Source: Burkholderiaceae bacterium (GTDB lineage: Bacteria; Pseudomonadota; Gammaproteobacteria; Burkholderiales; Burkholderiaceae_C). Taken from it: a DNA stretch of 34,755 nt. The DNA lies in the NCBI GenBank assembly GCA_004323695.1, contig SCRU01000024.1:1-34755 (forward strand). Reading direction: 5' to 3'. The translations under genes were made by a program, and so were the position numbers. This document shows, in pieces, positions 17,408-26,910 of the stretch. Under the pieces are notes generated by a model. That model did no database searches. It had not been told where the DNA came from and saw only the letters and a list, made by a program, of their open reading frames with translations. Each line of letters opens with the position of its first letter. Positions within the stretch are counted from its first letter, which is position 1.

Positions 17408-17431
17408 ATTGACGTTTACGTAAACGTCAAT
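17408..17431. promoter_or_regulatory. LiuR-type operator 2 (before the thioesterase gene)
   Basis: A perfect 24-bp palindrome has the core ACGTTTACGTAAACGT flanked by ATTG and CAAT. It begins 7 bases after the liuR stop and ends 12 bases before the thioesterase ATG, leaving only GGAGGG as ribosome-binding site between them. CATAAT at 17404-17409 overlaps its left edge and could be a -10 box. Confidence 0.85.
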
Positions 17432-17443
17432 CTGGAGGGATGC

Positions 17444-17905
17444 ATGGCACCTGAGGTGTTCGAGCCCAAGGATCCTGCCTTCGCGCAGCGGGTCCGCGAC
17501 AGTTTCGCGTTGCAAGGCGCCATGGGAACACTCGGCGCGACGCTGGGCGCCATCGAGCCGGGTCGGGTCGAAATCGGGCTGCCCTGGGCAGCGGGGCTGA
17601 CCCAGCAACACGGCTTTCTGCATGCGGGCATGGTGGCCAGCGCGCTCGACTCGGCCTGCGGCTACGCCGGCTTCACCCTGATGCCGCCAGACGCCGGCGT
17701 GCTCACGATCGAATTCAAGATCAACCTGCTGGCGCCGGCCCGGGGCCAGCGCTTTCGCATGGTGGGCCAGGTCGTCAAGCCAGGGCGCACGGTGACGGTG
17801 GCCGAAGGCCGTGCCTATGCGGTGGACCACGGCCGCGAAAAGCTCATCGCGACCATGGGCGCAACGCTGATGACCGTCACGGGCCGCGCCGACGTGAAAA
17901 ACTAG
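17444..17905 (+). CDS. PaaI-type hotdog-fold thioesterase
   Basis: The 153-residue protein has the hotdog-fold signature. A central segment [26 protein letters not shown] matches the H-G-x-x-x-A/D motif of PaaI-like acyl-CoA thioesterases, and the later strands are [40 protein letters not shown]. The usual HGG reads HAG here. It should hydrolyse acyl-CoA thioesters in the cytoplasm, perhaps relieving CoA trapping during branched-chain amino-acid breakdown; the substrate is inferred from the neighbours. The ATG at 17444 follows GGAGGG at 17434-17439. It sits between a LiuR-type operator and liuA and is probably the first gene of that operon. Confidence 0.88.
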   Translation: MAPEVFEPKDPAFAQRVRDSFALQGAMGTLGATLGAIEPGRVEIGLPWAAGLTQQHGFLHAGMVASALDSACGYAGFTLMPPDAGVLTIEFKINLLAPARGQRFRMVGQVVKPGRTVTVAEGRAYAVDHGREKLIATMGATLMTVTGRADVKN

Positions 17906-17943
17906 CCTGCCGGATCGCCTTCCCCAAAACCCAAGGAACTGCC

Positions 17944-19125
17944 ATGACCAACCTGCCCGGACTGAATTTCCAGCTCGGAGAAGACATCGATGCCCTGCGC
18001 GACGCCGTGCGCGATTTTGCCCAGGCCGAGATCGCCCCGCGCGCCGCCGAGATCGACCGTAGCGACCAGTTCCCGATGGACCTGTGGCGCAAGATGGGCG
18101 AGCTGGGCGTGCTCGGCATCACCGTGAGCGAAGAGTACGGCGGCGCCAACATGGGTTACCTGGCGCACATGATCGCGATGGAGGAAATCTCGCGCGCCAG
18201 CGCCTCGGTGGGCCTGTCCTACGGCGCGCATAGCAACCTGTGCGTGAACCAGCTCAAGCGCAACGGCAGCGACGCGCAGCGCAAGAAGTACCTGCCCGCG
18301 CTGATCAGTGGCGAACATGTGGGCGCGCTCGCCATGAGCGAGCCGGGCGCGGGCTCGGACGTGATCAGCATGAAGCTCAAAGCCGAAGACAAGGGCGGGT
18401 TCTATCTGCTGAATGGCAGCAAGATGTGGATCACGAACGGACCGGACGCCGATACCCTGGTGGTATATGCCAAGACCGAGCCCGAACTCGGCGCGCGCGG
18501 CGTCACCGCCTTCATCATCGAGAAGGGCATGAAGGGCTTTTCGATCGCGCAAAAGCTCGACAAGCTCGGCATGCGCGGCAGCCACACGGGCGAGCTGGTG
18601 TTCAGCAACGTCGAGGTGCCGGCCAGCCAGATCTTGGGGGCGCTGAACGGCGGCGCGAAGGTGCTGATGAGCGGGCTCGACTACGAACGCGCGGTGCTGT
18701 CGGCCGGGCCGATCGGCATCATGCAGGCGGTGATGGACAACGTGGTGCCCTACATCCACGACCGCAAGCAGTTCGGCCAGAGCATCGGCGAGTTCCAGCT
18801 GATCCAGGGCAAGGTGGCCGACATGTACACCATGCTGCAGGCTGGTCGCGCCTACTGCTACACCGTGGGCAAGAACCTCGACGCGCTTGGCAGCGAGCAT
18901 GTGCGCCAGGTGCGCAAGGATTGCGCGGGCCTGATCCTGTGGTGTGCCGAAGCCGCCACCCGCATGGCTGGCGACGGCATCCAGATTTTCGGTGGCAACG
19001 GCTACATCAACGAGTACCCGCTGGGACGCCTGTGGCGCGACGCCAAGCTGTACGAGATCGGCGCGGGCACCAGCGAAATCCGGCGCATGCTGATCGGCCG
19101 CGAACTGTTCGGCGAGACGATGTGA
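17944..19125 (+). CDS. liuA: isovaleryl-CoA dehydrogenase
   Basis: The 393-residue FAD enzyme oxidises isovaleryl-CoA to 3-methylcrotonyl-CoA in leucine degradation. Subfamily residues are clear. The catalytic glutamate occurs in the IVD position, Glu248 in [10 protein letters not shown], and the site where other acyl-CoA dehydrogenases have YEGT reads [17 protein letters not shown]. The FAD/substrate segments [30 protein letters not shown] and [21 protein letters not shown] are intact. AAGGA precedes the ATG. It follows the thioesterase gene by 38 bp and is likely transcribed from the LiuR-controlled promoter. The 3-methylcrotonyl-CoA carboxylase genes that normally accompany it are absent from the window. 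Confidence 0.95.
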   Translation: MTNLPGLNFQLGEDIDALRDAVRDFAQAEIAPRAAEIDRSDQFPMDLWRKMGELGVLGITVSEEYGGANMGYLAHMIAMEEISRASASVGLSYGAHSNLCVNQLKRNGSDAQRKKYLPALISGEHVGALAMSEPGAGSDVISMKLKAEDKGGFYLLNGSKMWITNGPDADTLVVYAKTEPELGARGVTAFIIEKGMKGFSIAQKLDKLGMRGSHTGELVFSNVEVPASQILGALNGGAKVLMSGLDYERAVLSAGPIGIMQAVMDNVVPYIHDRKQFGQSIGEFQLIQGKVADMYTMLQAGRAYCYTVGKNLDALGSEHVRQVRKDCAGLILWCAEAATRMAGDGIQIFGGNGYINEYPLGRLWRDAKLYEIGAGTSEIRRMLIGRELFGETM

Positions 19126-19148
19126 GCGCCCGCCGGTGTCCCGGGAAT

Positions 19149-19154
19149 TAAAAT
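19149..19154 (+). promoter_or_regulatory. candidate -10 box for the carbonic anhydrase gene
   Basis: TAAAAT lies 6 bp before the ATG at 19161, and no Shine-Dalgarno sequence is seen between them. A transcript starting at the usual distance would begin at or next to the A of the ATG, so the message may be leaderless. No clear -35 box is present. Confidence 0.4.
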
Positions 19155-19160
19155 AGCCGG

Positions 19161-19832
19161 ATGACCACGTCCAACATTCAAGACCTGTTTGCCCACAACC
19201 GCGACTGGGCCGCGCAGATGGAGCGCGACCGTCCCGGCTTCTTCACCAGCCTGGTGAAGCAGCAGACACCCAAATACATGTGGATCGGCTGCTCCGACAG
19301 CCGCGTGCCCGCGAACCAGATCGCCGGCCTTGATCCGGGCGAGGTGTTCGTGCACCGCAATATCGCCAACCTGGTGGTGCATTCGGACCTGAATGCGCTG
19401 TCGGTGATCCAGTTTGCGGTGGACGTGCTCAAGGTCGAACATGTGATGGTGGTCGGCCACTACGGCTGCGGCGGCGTGACGGCCGCGCTGCGCAACAGCC
19501 GGATTGGCCTGGCCGACAACTGGATCCGCCACATCCAGAACGTGCGCGACCGGCATGCCGCGCTGCTGGAGGGGCTGCCCGAGGCCGGACGCATCGACGC
19601 GCTGGTGGAATTGAATGCGATCGAGCAGGCGGTCAACGTCTGCGTCAGTACCGTGATGACCGACGCCTGGGCGCGCGGCCAGAAGGTCAGCGTGCACGCC
19701 TGGGCGTATGGCGTGCACGACGGGCTGCTGCACGATCTGAAGATGACGGTCCATGGCGCCGATACGCTGCAGCCGCTGTACCGCGCGGCCGTCGACGCGG
19801 TGGTCGCCGCGCGTCGCCCGCGGAATTCGTAG
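19161..19832 (+). CDS. can: beta-class carbonic anhydrase
   Basis: The 223-residue enzyme interconverts CO2 and bicarbonate. The beta-class zinc ligands are present: Cys44 with the Asp46-Arg48 dyad in WIGCSDSRVPANQI, and His100 and Cys103 in VVGHYGCGGVTAAL. The segment PGEVFVHRNIANLV is also typical. It lies 35 bp after liuA with its own TAAAAT box. Because 3-methylcrotonyl-CoA carboxylase, the next enzyme after LiuA, consumes bicarbonate, a supporting role in the same pathway is plausible; a general housekeeping role is equally possible. Confidence 0.95.
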   Translation: MTTSNIQDLFAHNRDWAAQMERDRPGFFTSLVKQQTPKYMWIGCSDSRVPANQIAGLDPGEVFVHRNIANLVVHSDLNALSVIQFAVDVLKVEHVMVVGHYGCGGVTAALRNSRIGLADNWIRHIQNVRDRHAALLEGLPEAGRIDALVELNAIEQAVNVCVSTVMTDAWARGQKVSVHAWAYGVHDGLLHDLKMTVHGADTLQPLYRAAVDAVVAARRPRNS

Positions 19833-19861
19833 GTTCCCGCATCGCCGCCGGATCGCCTATA

Positions 19862-21929
<2,068 letters not shown>

Positions 21930-21984
21930 GCGGGGGCCGGACGCGCGCGGGCCGGCCTTGCATCGCATGCCGATTCTGTCAAAA

Positions 21985-22006
21985 TTGACGTTTACGTAAA
22001 CGTCAA
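21985..22006. promoter_or_regulatory. LiuR-type operator 3 (before the thiolase gene)
   Basis: A perfect 22-bp palindrome has the core ACGTTTACGTAAACGT and flanks TTG and CAA, identical over those 22 bp to operator 2. A further half-site, TTGACG, follows at 22014-22019. It ends 44 bp before the thiolase ATG, a normal operator position. Confidence 0.85.
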
Positions 22007-22050
22007 CTTGTAGTTGACGGGGCGGGCTCTTCTTTTTGCAAGGAAAAATC

Positions 22051-23232
22051 ATGTCGGATTCCATCGTGATCGTCGGCGCGGCCCGTACCCCCATGGGCAG
22101 CTTCCAGGGCGACTTTTCCAGTCTCGCGGCACACGACCTGGGCGGCGCCGCCATCAAGGCAGCGGTCGAGCGCGCCGGCGTTGCGCCCGATCTGGTGGGC
22201 GAGGTGCTGTTCGGCAACTGCCTGATGGCGGGGCAGGGCCAGGCGCCGGCGCGCCAGGCCGCGTTCAAGGGCGGCCTGCCCCAGAGCACGGGCGCGGTCA
22301 CGCTGTCCAAGATGTGCGGCTCGGGCATGAAGGCCGCCATGCTGGCGCACGACATGCTGATGGCGGGCAGCCACGAGGTGATGGTGGCGGGCGGCATGGA
22401 GAGCATGACGAACGCCCCGTATCTGCTGCAAAAGGGCCGTGGCGGCTACCGTATGGGGCACGACCGGATCTTCGACCACATGATGCTCGACGGACTGGAA
22501 GACGCCTACGAGCCCGGCCGTTCCATGGGCACCTTCGGTGAGGACTGCGCGGCCAAATACAGCTTTACCCGCGAGGCGCAGGATCATTTCGCGATTGCCA
22601 GCGTGCAGCGTGCCAAGGTCGCTACGGAATCAGGAGCGTTCCGGGCCGAGATCACACCGGTCACGGTCAGGAGCCGCGCGGGCGAAGCGGTGATCTCCGT
22701 CGACGAAGGTCCGGGCAGGGTGAAGCTCGACAAGATCGCGCAGCTCAAACCCGCGTTCAAGAAGGACGGCACCATCACGGCCGCGTCGAGTTCGTCCATC
22801 AACGACGGCGCCGCCGCGCTGGTGCTGACGGGGGCCGGGACGGCCGCCAGGCTTGGTGCCAAACCGCTGGCGCGCATCGTCGGCCATGCCACGCACGCCC
22901 AGGCGCCCAACTGGTTTTCCACCGCGCCGGTGGGCGCCGTGCAAAAGCTGCTCGCCAGGACCGGCTGGGGTGTGAAGGACGTGGATCTGTGGGAAATCAA
23001 CGAGGCGTTTGCCGTGGTGCCGATGGCGCTGATGACCGAGCTGTCGATCCCGCACGAGATCGTCAATGTGAATGGCGGCGCCTGCGCGCTCGGGCATCCG
23101 ATCGGCGCCAGCGGCGCGCGCATCATGGTCACGCTGCTGTACGCACTGCGCGCGCGCGGCCTCAAGCGCGGCATCGCCACCCTGTGCATCGGCGGCGGCG
23201 AGGCGACCGCGCTGGCGCTGGAACTGCTGTAA
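22051..23232 (+). CDS. acetyl-CoA C-acyltransferase (thiolase)
   Basis: The 393-residue enzyme is a thiolase II-type acyltransferase that cleaves or forms acetoacetyl-CoA or 3-ketoacyl-CoA. All catalytic residues are present: Cys89 in LSKMCGSGMKAAM, His349 in CALGHPIGASGARI and Cys379 in TLCIGGGEATAL; the NEAF motif is also intact (INEAFAVVPM). AAGGA lies 7 bases before the ATG at 22051. An operator-like palindrome stands just upstream, so it is expected to be in the LiuR regulon, where it could take acetoacetyl-CoA from leucine breakdown. It is followed after 12 bp by an acyl-CoA dehydrogenase, and the two are probably one operon. Confidence 0.93.
   Translation: MSDSIVIVGAARTPMGSFQGDFSSLAAHDLGGAAIKAAVERAGVAPDLVGEVLFGNCLMAGQGQAPARQAAFKGGLPQSTGAVTLSKMCGSGMKAAMLAHDMLMAGSHEVMVAGGMESMTNAPYLLQKGRGGYRMGHDRIFDHMMLDGLEDAYEPGRSMGTFGEDCAAKYSFTREAQDHFAIASVQRAKVATESGAFRAEITPVTVRSRAGEAVISVDEGPGRVKLDKIAQLKPAFKKDGTITAASSSSINDGAAALVLTGAGTAARLGAKPLARIVGHATHAQAPNWFSTAPVGAVQKLLARTGWGVKDVDLWEINEAFAVVPMALMTELSIPHEIVNVNGGACALGHPIGASGARIMVTLLYALRARGLKRGIATLCIGGGEATALALELL
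22621..22637 (+). repeat. GCTAYN element in the thiolase gene (weaker match)
   Basis: GCTACGGAATCAGGAGC is 17 bp long, starts on codon position 1 (Ala-Thr-Glu-Ser-Gly-Ala) and has the GCTAC and GAGC ends of the glyQ copy. Its core is less AT-rich than the others. Confidence 0.35.
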
Positions 23233-23244
23233 ACACGTCGCACC

Positions 23245-24372
23245 ATGCTGCTGACCTCCGACCAGGAAATGATCCGCGACGCGGTGCGCGCGTTCGCGCA
23301 GGAACAGCTGTGGCCGAATGCCGCGACATGGGACAAGACGCATGAATTCCCGAGGCAGGCGCACCAGGGCTTGGCCGAGTTGGGCGCCTACGGCATTTGC
23401 GTGCCCGAGGAATTCGGCGGCGCGCAGCTGGACTATGTGACGCTGGCGCTGGTGCTGGAAGAAATTGCGGCCGGCGACGGCGGCACCAGCACGGCGATCT
23501 CCGTGACCAATTGCCCGGTCAACGCGATCCTGCTGCGCTACGGCAGTGCGGCGCAGAAAAGGCAGTGGCTGACGCCGCTGGCGCAGGGCCGGATGCTGGG
23601 CGCGTTCTGCCTGACGGAGCCGCACGTGGGCTCGGACGCGTCCGGGCTGCGCACCACGGCCGTGCTTGATGGCGACGCGTATGTGCTCAACGGTGTCAAG
23701 CAGTTCATCACCAGCGGCAAGAACGGTCAGGTCGCGGTGGTGATCGCGGTGACGGACAAGGGCGCCGGCAAGCGCGGCATGAGCGCCTTCCTGGTGCCGA
23801 CCGACACGCCCGGCTACGTGGTCGCGCGGCTCGAAGACAAGCTCGGCCAGCACAGCAGCGACACGGCGCAGATCAATTTCGACCACTGCCGCATTCCGGC
23901 CGGGAACCGGATCGGGGCGGAAGGCGAGGGCTACAAGATCGCGCTGGGCGGGCTGGAGGGTGGACGCATCGGCATCGCCGCGCAGAGCGTGGGCATGGCG
24001 CGCAGTGCATTCGACTGCGCCGTGACTTACGCCAAGGAGCGCACGAGCTTTGGCACATCTATCTTCAATCACCAGGCGGTCGGCTTCCGGCTTGCCGAAT
24101 GTGCTACTAAAATAGAAGCGGCCCGGCAATTGATCTGGCACGCCGCGAGTCTGCGCGACGCGGGACGCCCGTGCCTCAAGGAGGCCGCGATGGCCAAGCT
24201 GTTCGCCAGCGAAATGGCCGAGCAGGTTTGCAGTGTGGCGATCCAGACGCTGGGTGGCTACGGTTATGTGAGCGACTTTCCGGTGGAGCGAATCTCCCGC
24301 GACGTGCGCGTCTGCCAGATCTACGAAGGCACCTCGGACGTGCAGAAAATCATCATCCAGCGCGCGCTGTAG
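23245..24372 (+). CDS. acyl-CoA dehydrogenase (short/branched-chain type)
   Basis: The 375-residue FAD enzyme has the catalytic glutamate at the common C-terminal position, Glu361 in CQIYEGTSDVQKIIIQRAL, unlike LiuA. FAD-binding segments are FCLTEPHVGSDASGL, QFITSGKNGQVAVVIAVT and TLGGYGYVSDFPVERISRDVRV. It resembles short/branched-chain dehydrogenases, so isobutyryl- or 2-methylbutyryl-CoA are reasonable candidate substrates, but this is inferred from context. It is 12 bp downstream of the thiolase gene and shares its operator-controlled promoter. A 17-bp AT-rich element (24103-24119) encodes the ATKIEA helix segment. Confidence 0.92.
   Translation: MLLTSDQEMIRDAVRAFAQEQLWPNAATWDKTHEFPRQAHQGLAELGAYGICVPEEFGGAQLDYVTLALVLEEIAAGDGGTSTAISVTNCPVNAILLRYGSAAQKRQWLTPLAQGRMLGAFCLTEPHVGSDASGLRTTAVLDGDAYVLNGVKQFITSGKNGQVAVVIAVTDKGAGKRGMSAFLVPTDTPGYVVARLEDKLGQHSSDTAQINFDHCRIPAGNRIGAEGEGYKIALGGLEGGRIGIAAQSVGMARSAFDCAVTYAKERTSFGTSIFNHQAVGFRLAECATKIEAARQLIWHAASLRDAGRPCLKEAAMAKLFASEMAEQVCSVAIQTLGGYGYVSDFPVERISRDVRVCQIYEGTSDVQKIIIQRAL
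24103..24119 (+). repeat. 17-bp GCTAYT element in the acyl-CoA dehydrogenase gene
   Basis: GCTACTAAAATAGAAGC starts on codon position 1 and encodes Ala-Thr-Lys-Ile-Glu-Ala, a helix commonly conserved in acyl-CoA dehydrogenases. ATA, AAA and ACT are unusual codons for this GC-rich gene. Confidence 0.45.
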
Positions 24373-24507
24373 GGCCCGGCGGCCATTGCGGTGCGGGCGC
24401 CGTGAGCCCGATGTGTCGGCTCTGTAAACATCTCCAGCCCCGCTGGTTTCGGTTGGGTAAAGTTTCCAAACCTGTCTTCTTCGGCGATCGCGTCGGCGTT
24501 AGAGTTC

Positions 24508-24534
24508 GCAGGCACACCATGGTGGTTTGCCTGC
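24508..24534 (+). promoter_or_regulatory. hairpin in the leader of the first small exported protein
   Basis: GCAGGCA (24508-24514) and TGCCTGC (24528-24534) are perfect inverted arms around a 13-nt loop that itself contains the palindrome CACCATGGTG (24515-24524). It ends 18 nt before the ATG at 24553, just upstream of the GAGGAAGAG ribosome-binding site. It could influence translation or be a protein-binding site; no T-run follows, so it is not a terminator. Confidence 0.4.
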
Positions 24535-24552
24535 AAACACGAGGAAGAGACC

Positions 24553-24894
24553 ATGAACAGCATCCTTCGCACGACTTTGGCCGTACTGGTCGCCACCACG
24601 GCCGCCGGCGTCTTTTCGACCAATGCGCTGGCCGAAACCAACTGGCAGACGCACCACCCGGCGCGCGTTCACGACAACCACCGGATCGCGAACCAGAACC
24701 ACCGCATCACCCGGGAGGTGAAAGAAGGTGAGATGACACACCGGCAAGCGCACACGCTGCGCGCGGACGACCACAAGGTCCGCCAGGAAGAGCGCGACAT
24801 GGCCAGCCAGGACAAGGGCGGCCACCTGACCCGCGCCGATCAGCACGCGCTGAACCAGCAACTGAACGAGAACAGCCGCGACATCGGCAAGTGA
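24553..24894 (+). CDS. small exported protein of unknown function, paralogue A
   Basis: The 113-residue protein has a clear signal peptide (LRTTLAVLVATTAAGVFSTNALA, cleavage after about residue 27). The mature part of about 86 residues is very polar and helical, and rich in His, Gln, Asn and Arg: HHPARVHDNHRIANQNHRI, VRQEERDMASQDKGGHLT, NQQLNENSRDIGK. I recall similar HPxR...RQEERDMA proteins in many Burkholderiales, without known function. It has no cysteine and no membrane anchor, so it should be a soluble periplasmic protein. It is a tandem paralogue of the next gene, 76 bp away. A chaperone-like or metal-binding role could be imagined from the helices and histidines, but nothing proves it. 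Confidence 0.82.
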   Translation: MNSILRTTLAVLVATTAAGVFSTNALAETNWQTHHPARVHDNHRIANQNHRITREVKEGEMTHRQAHTLRADDHKVRQEERDMASQDKGGHLTRADQHALNQQLNENSRDIGK

Positions 24895-24970
24895 TCGCAC
24901 GGCGGGCAGGACGCACGTTCGGCCGGCCTGCTCGACCGCCCATTCATTCCATTCAAACGAAACAGACACC

Positions 24971-25318
24971 ATGAAAATTTCCATTCGCACTGCGCTTGCC
25001 ATGCTTGTCGCTGCAACCGCCGCCGCTGCGCTTTCGACTCCGGCGCTGGCCCAGACGCCATGGGACATGCATCACCCGGCGCGCGCACACGACAACGCGC
25101 GCATCGCGCATCAGGAACAGCGGATCAACCAGGGGATCCGGTTGGGCCGCATCGGGCCCGGTGAAGCGGCCCGGCTGCGCGGCAACCTGCACCGCATTCG
25201 ACAGGAAGAGCGCGATATGGCGCGGCAGGATGGAACGCATCTGACCCCGGCGGACCAGGCGGTGCTGACCCAGCAGCTCGACGAGAGCAGCCGAACCATC
25301 GGCCGGTTCGGGGTGTAG
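24971..25318 (+). CDS. small exported protein of unknown function, paralogue B
   Basis: The 115-residue protein aligns along its whole length with its upstream neighbour: a signal peptide (IRTALAMLVAATAAAALSTPALA), HHPARAHDNARIAHQ, RIRQEERDMARQDG, HLTPADQ and QQLDESSRTIG. One residue is missing opposite the GG of paralogue A. Basic residues are more frequent and histidines fewer than in A, so the two have diverged in function or partner. The gene ends 9 bp before the DUF1800 lipoprotein gene, whose ribosome-binding site begins at its stop codon, so those two are probably translated from one message. Function is not known. Confidence 0.82.
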   Translation: MKISIRTALAMLVAATAAAALSTPALAQTPWDMHHPARAHDNARIAHQEQRINQGIRLGRIGPGEAARLRGNLHRIRQEERDMARQDGTHLTPADQAVLTQQLDESSRTIGRFGV

Positions 25319-25327
25319 GGAGGCAGC

Positions 25328-26887
25328 GTGGCCGCGGCACGCTCTGCCATGGCGCTGGCGCTCGCGGCGATCGCTGCCGGAGGGGTTTTGCTCAGCGGTT
25401 GCGCGGCTCCGGCGGCTCCGGCGGCGAAAGCGGCCTGGGCACGCCCGGACGATGCGCAGCTGTTTCGCGAAGCGAACCGCCTGACTTGGGGCGTGGACAG
25501 TGACGCAGTGTCCCGGCTGCGCGCACTCGGCTATCGGCGTTATGTCGCTGAACAGCTGCATCCACCGCCGGCACGGCTGCCGCCCGCGGTGCAGGCGCAG
25601 ATCGACGCGATGACGATCAACCAGCGTCCCCTGGTGGAGACGGCCCGCGACATGGCGGCACAGCGCAGGCAGGCGGCCTCGCTCGCCGACGACGACGCGA
25701 AGAAGGCCGCACTGAAGGTCTGGCAGCAGGACATGACCCAACTCGGGCGCGAGGCACAAACGAGCGAAATCCTGCACGCGCTGTATTCGCCGAACCAGGT
25801 TCAGGAGGAGATGACCTGGTTCTGGCTGAATCATTTCAACGTATTTCTGTACAAGGGGAATATCCGGGCCACCGTGGGTGACTATGTGGATCGGGCGATT
25901 CGTCCGCACGCCCTGGGCCGGTTCCGCGACCTGCTCGGCGCGGTCGCGCACCACCCGGCGATGCTGGTGTACCTCGACAACGTGCAGAACGCTGTGGGCC
26001 ATATCAACGAGAACTATGCGCGCGAGATCATGGAGCTGCACACCATGGGGGTCGGCTCGGGCTACACGCAGCAGGACGTGCAGCAGCTTGCGCGGGTGAT
26101 GACCGGCGTCGGCGTGAGCTACCAGCCCAACGATCCGCGGTTGCCCCCCCGTCTCTCGCCCTATTTCGTACGCCAGGGCGCGTTCGAGTTCAATCCACGT
26201 CGCCACGATTTCGGGCCAAAGGTATTTCTGGGTGCGCCGATCCGCAGCCACGGCCTGGCCGAGTTCGACGAAGCGCTTGATCGGCTCGCGAGTTCACCCG
26301 CTACCGCGCATTTCCTCAGCCGTCAGCTGGCGGTGTACTGGCTGTCCGATAACCCGCCGCCGGCGCTGGTGGATCGGATGGCGCAAACCTACCTGCATAC
26401 GGATGGTGATATCGCGGCGGTGCTGCACACCCTGTTCATGGCGCCGGAATTCATGCATGCGGCGGGCACCAAATTCAAGGACCCGATGCGCTACGTGATC
26501 TCGTCGGTGCGCCTTGCCTATGACGGTCGCACCATCCTGAATGCGCAACCGGTCATCAATTGGCTCGCGCGCATGGGCGAGCCGCTTTTCGGGCACCAGA
26601 CGCCTGACGGCTATCCGGCAACCGAGGCGGACTGGGCCAGTTCCGGCCAGATGGAAACACGCTTCGAAGTGGCGCGTGCGATCGGCTCGGGCAGTGCGGG
26701 CCTGTTCCGGATCGGGGGGCCGCGGCCGCTGGACCGGCCGGCGTTCCCGCAAATGGCCAATGCGCTCTATTACGACGCATTCGACCGCACGCTCGGGCCG
26801 GCCACGCGCCATGCGCTCGCTCAGGCGGCCTCGCCGCAGGAGTGGAACTCGCTGCTGCTGTCGTCACCCGAATTCATGCGCCGTTGA
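25328..26887 (+). CDS. DUF1800-family lipoprotein
   Basis: The 519-residue protein begins with a lipoprotein signal (MALALAAIAAGGVLLSGCAAP, lipobox LSGC, Cys25), so it should be anchored in a membrane facing the periplasm. The rest is a DUF1800 domain: FREANRLTWG near the start, WFWLNHFNVFLYKG, then the hallmark NENYAREIMELHTMGVGSGYTQQDVQQLARVMTGVGV and later PMRYVISSVRLAYDGR. The activity of the family is unknown. The GTG at 25328 follows GGGAGG; an ATG at 25349 is an alternative. It precedes a DUF1501 gene by 23 bp; DUF1800 and DUF1501 genes are paired in many bacteria, suggesting a shared envelope function. Confidence 0.9.
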   Translation: MAAARSAMALALAAIAAGGVLLSGCAAPAAPAAKAAWARPDDAQLFREANRLTWGVDSDAVSRLRALGYRRYVAEQLHPPPARLPPAVQAQIDAMTINQRPLVETARDMAAQRRQAASLADDDAKKAALKVWQQDMTQLGREAQTSEILHALYSPNQVQEEMTWFWLNHFNVFLYKGNIRATVGDYVDRAIRPHALGRFRDLLGAVAHHPAMLVYLDNVQNAVGHINENYAREIMELHTMGVGSGYTQQDVQQLARVMTGVGVSYQPNDPRLPPRLSPYFVRQGAFEFNPRRHDFGPKVFLGAPIRSHGLAEFDEALDRLASSPATAHFLSRQLAVYWLSDNPPPALVDRMAQTYLHTDGDIAAVLHTLFMAPEFMHAAGTKFKDPMRYVISSVRLAYDGRTILNAQPVINWLARMGEPLFGHQTPDGYPATEADWASSGQMETRFEVARAIGSGSAGLFRIGGPRPLDRPAFPQMANALYYDAFDRTLGPATRHALAQAASPQEWNSLLLSSPEFMRR

Positions 26888-26910
26888 AAGTTTCGCAAAG
26901 GAGTCTTGCC

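Noticed and set aside
21935-21960. GC-rich inverted repeat after thiC as a terminator
   Set aside because: No T-run follows and the arms are short; not strong enough to call.
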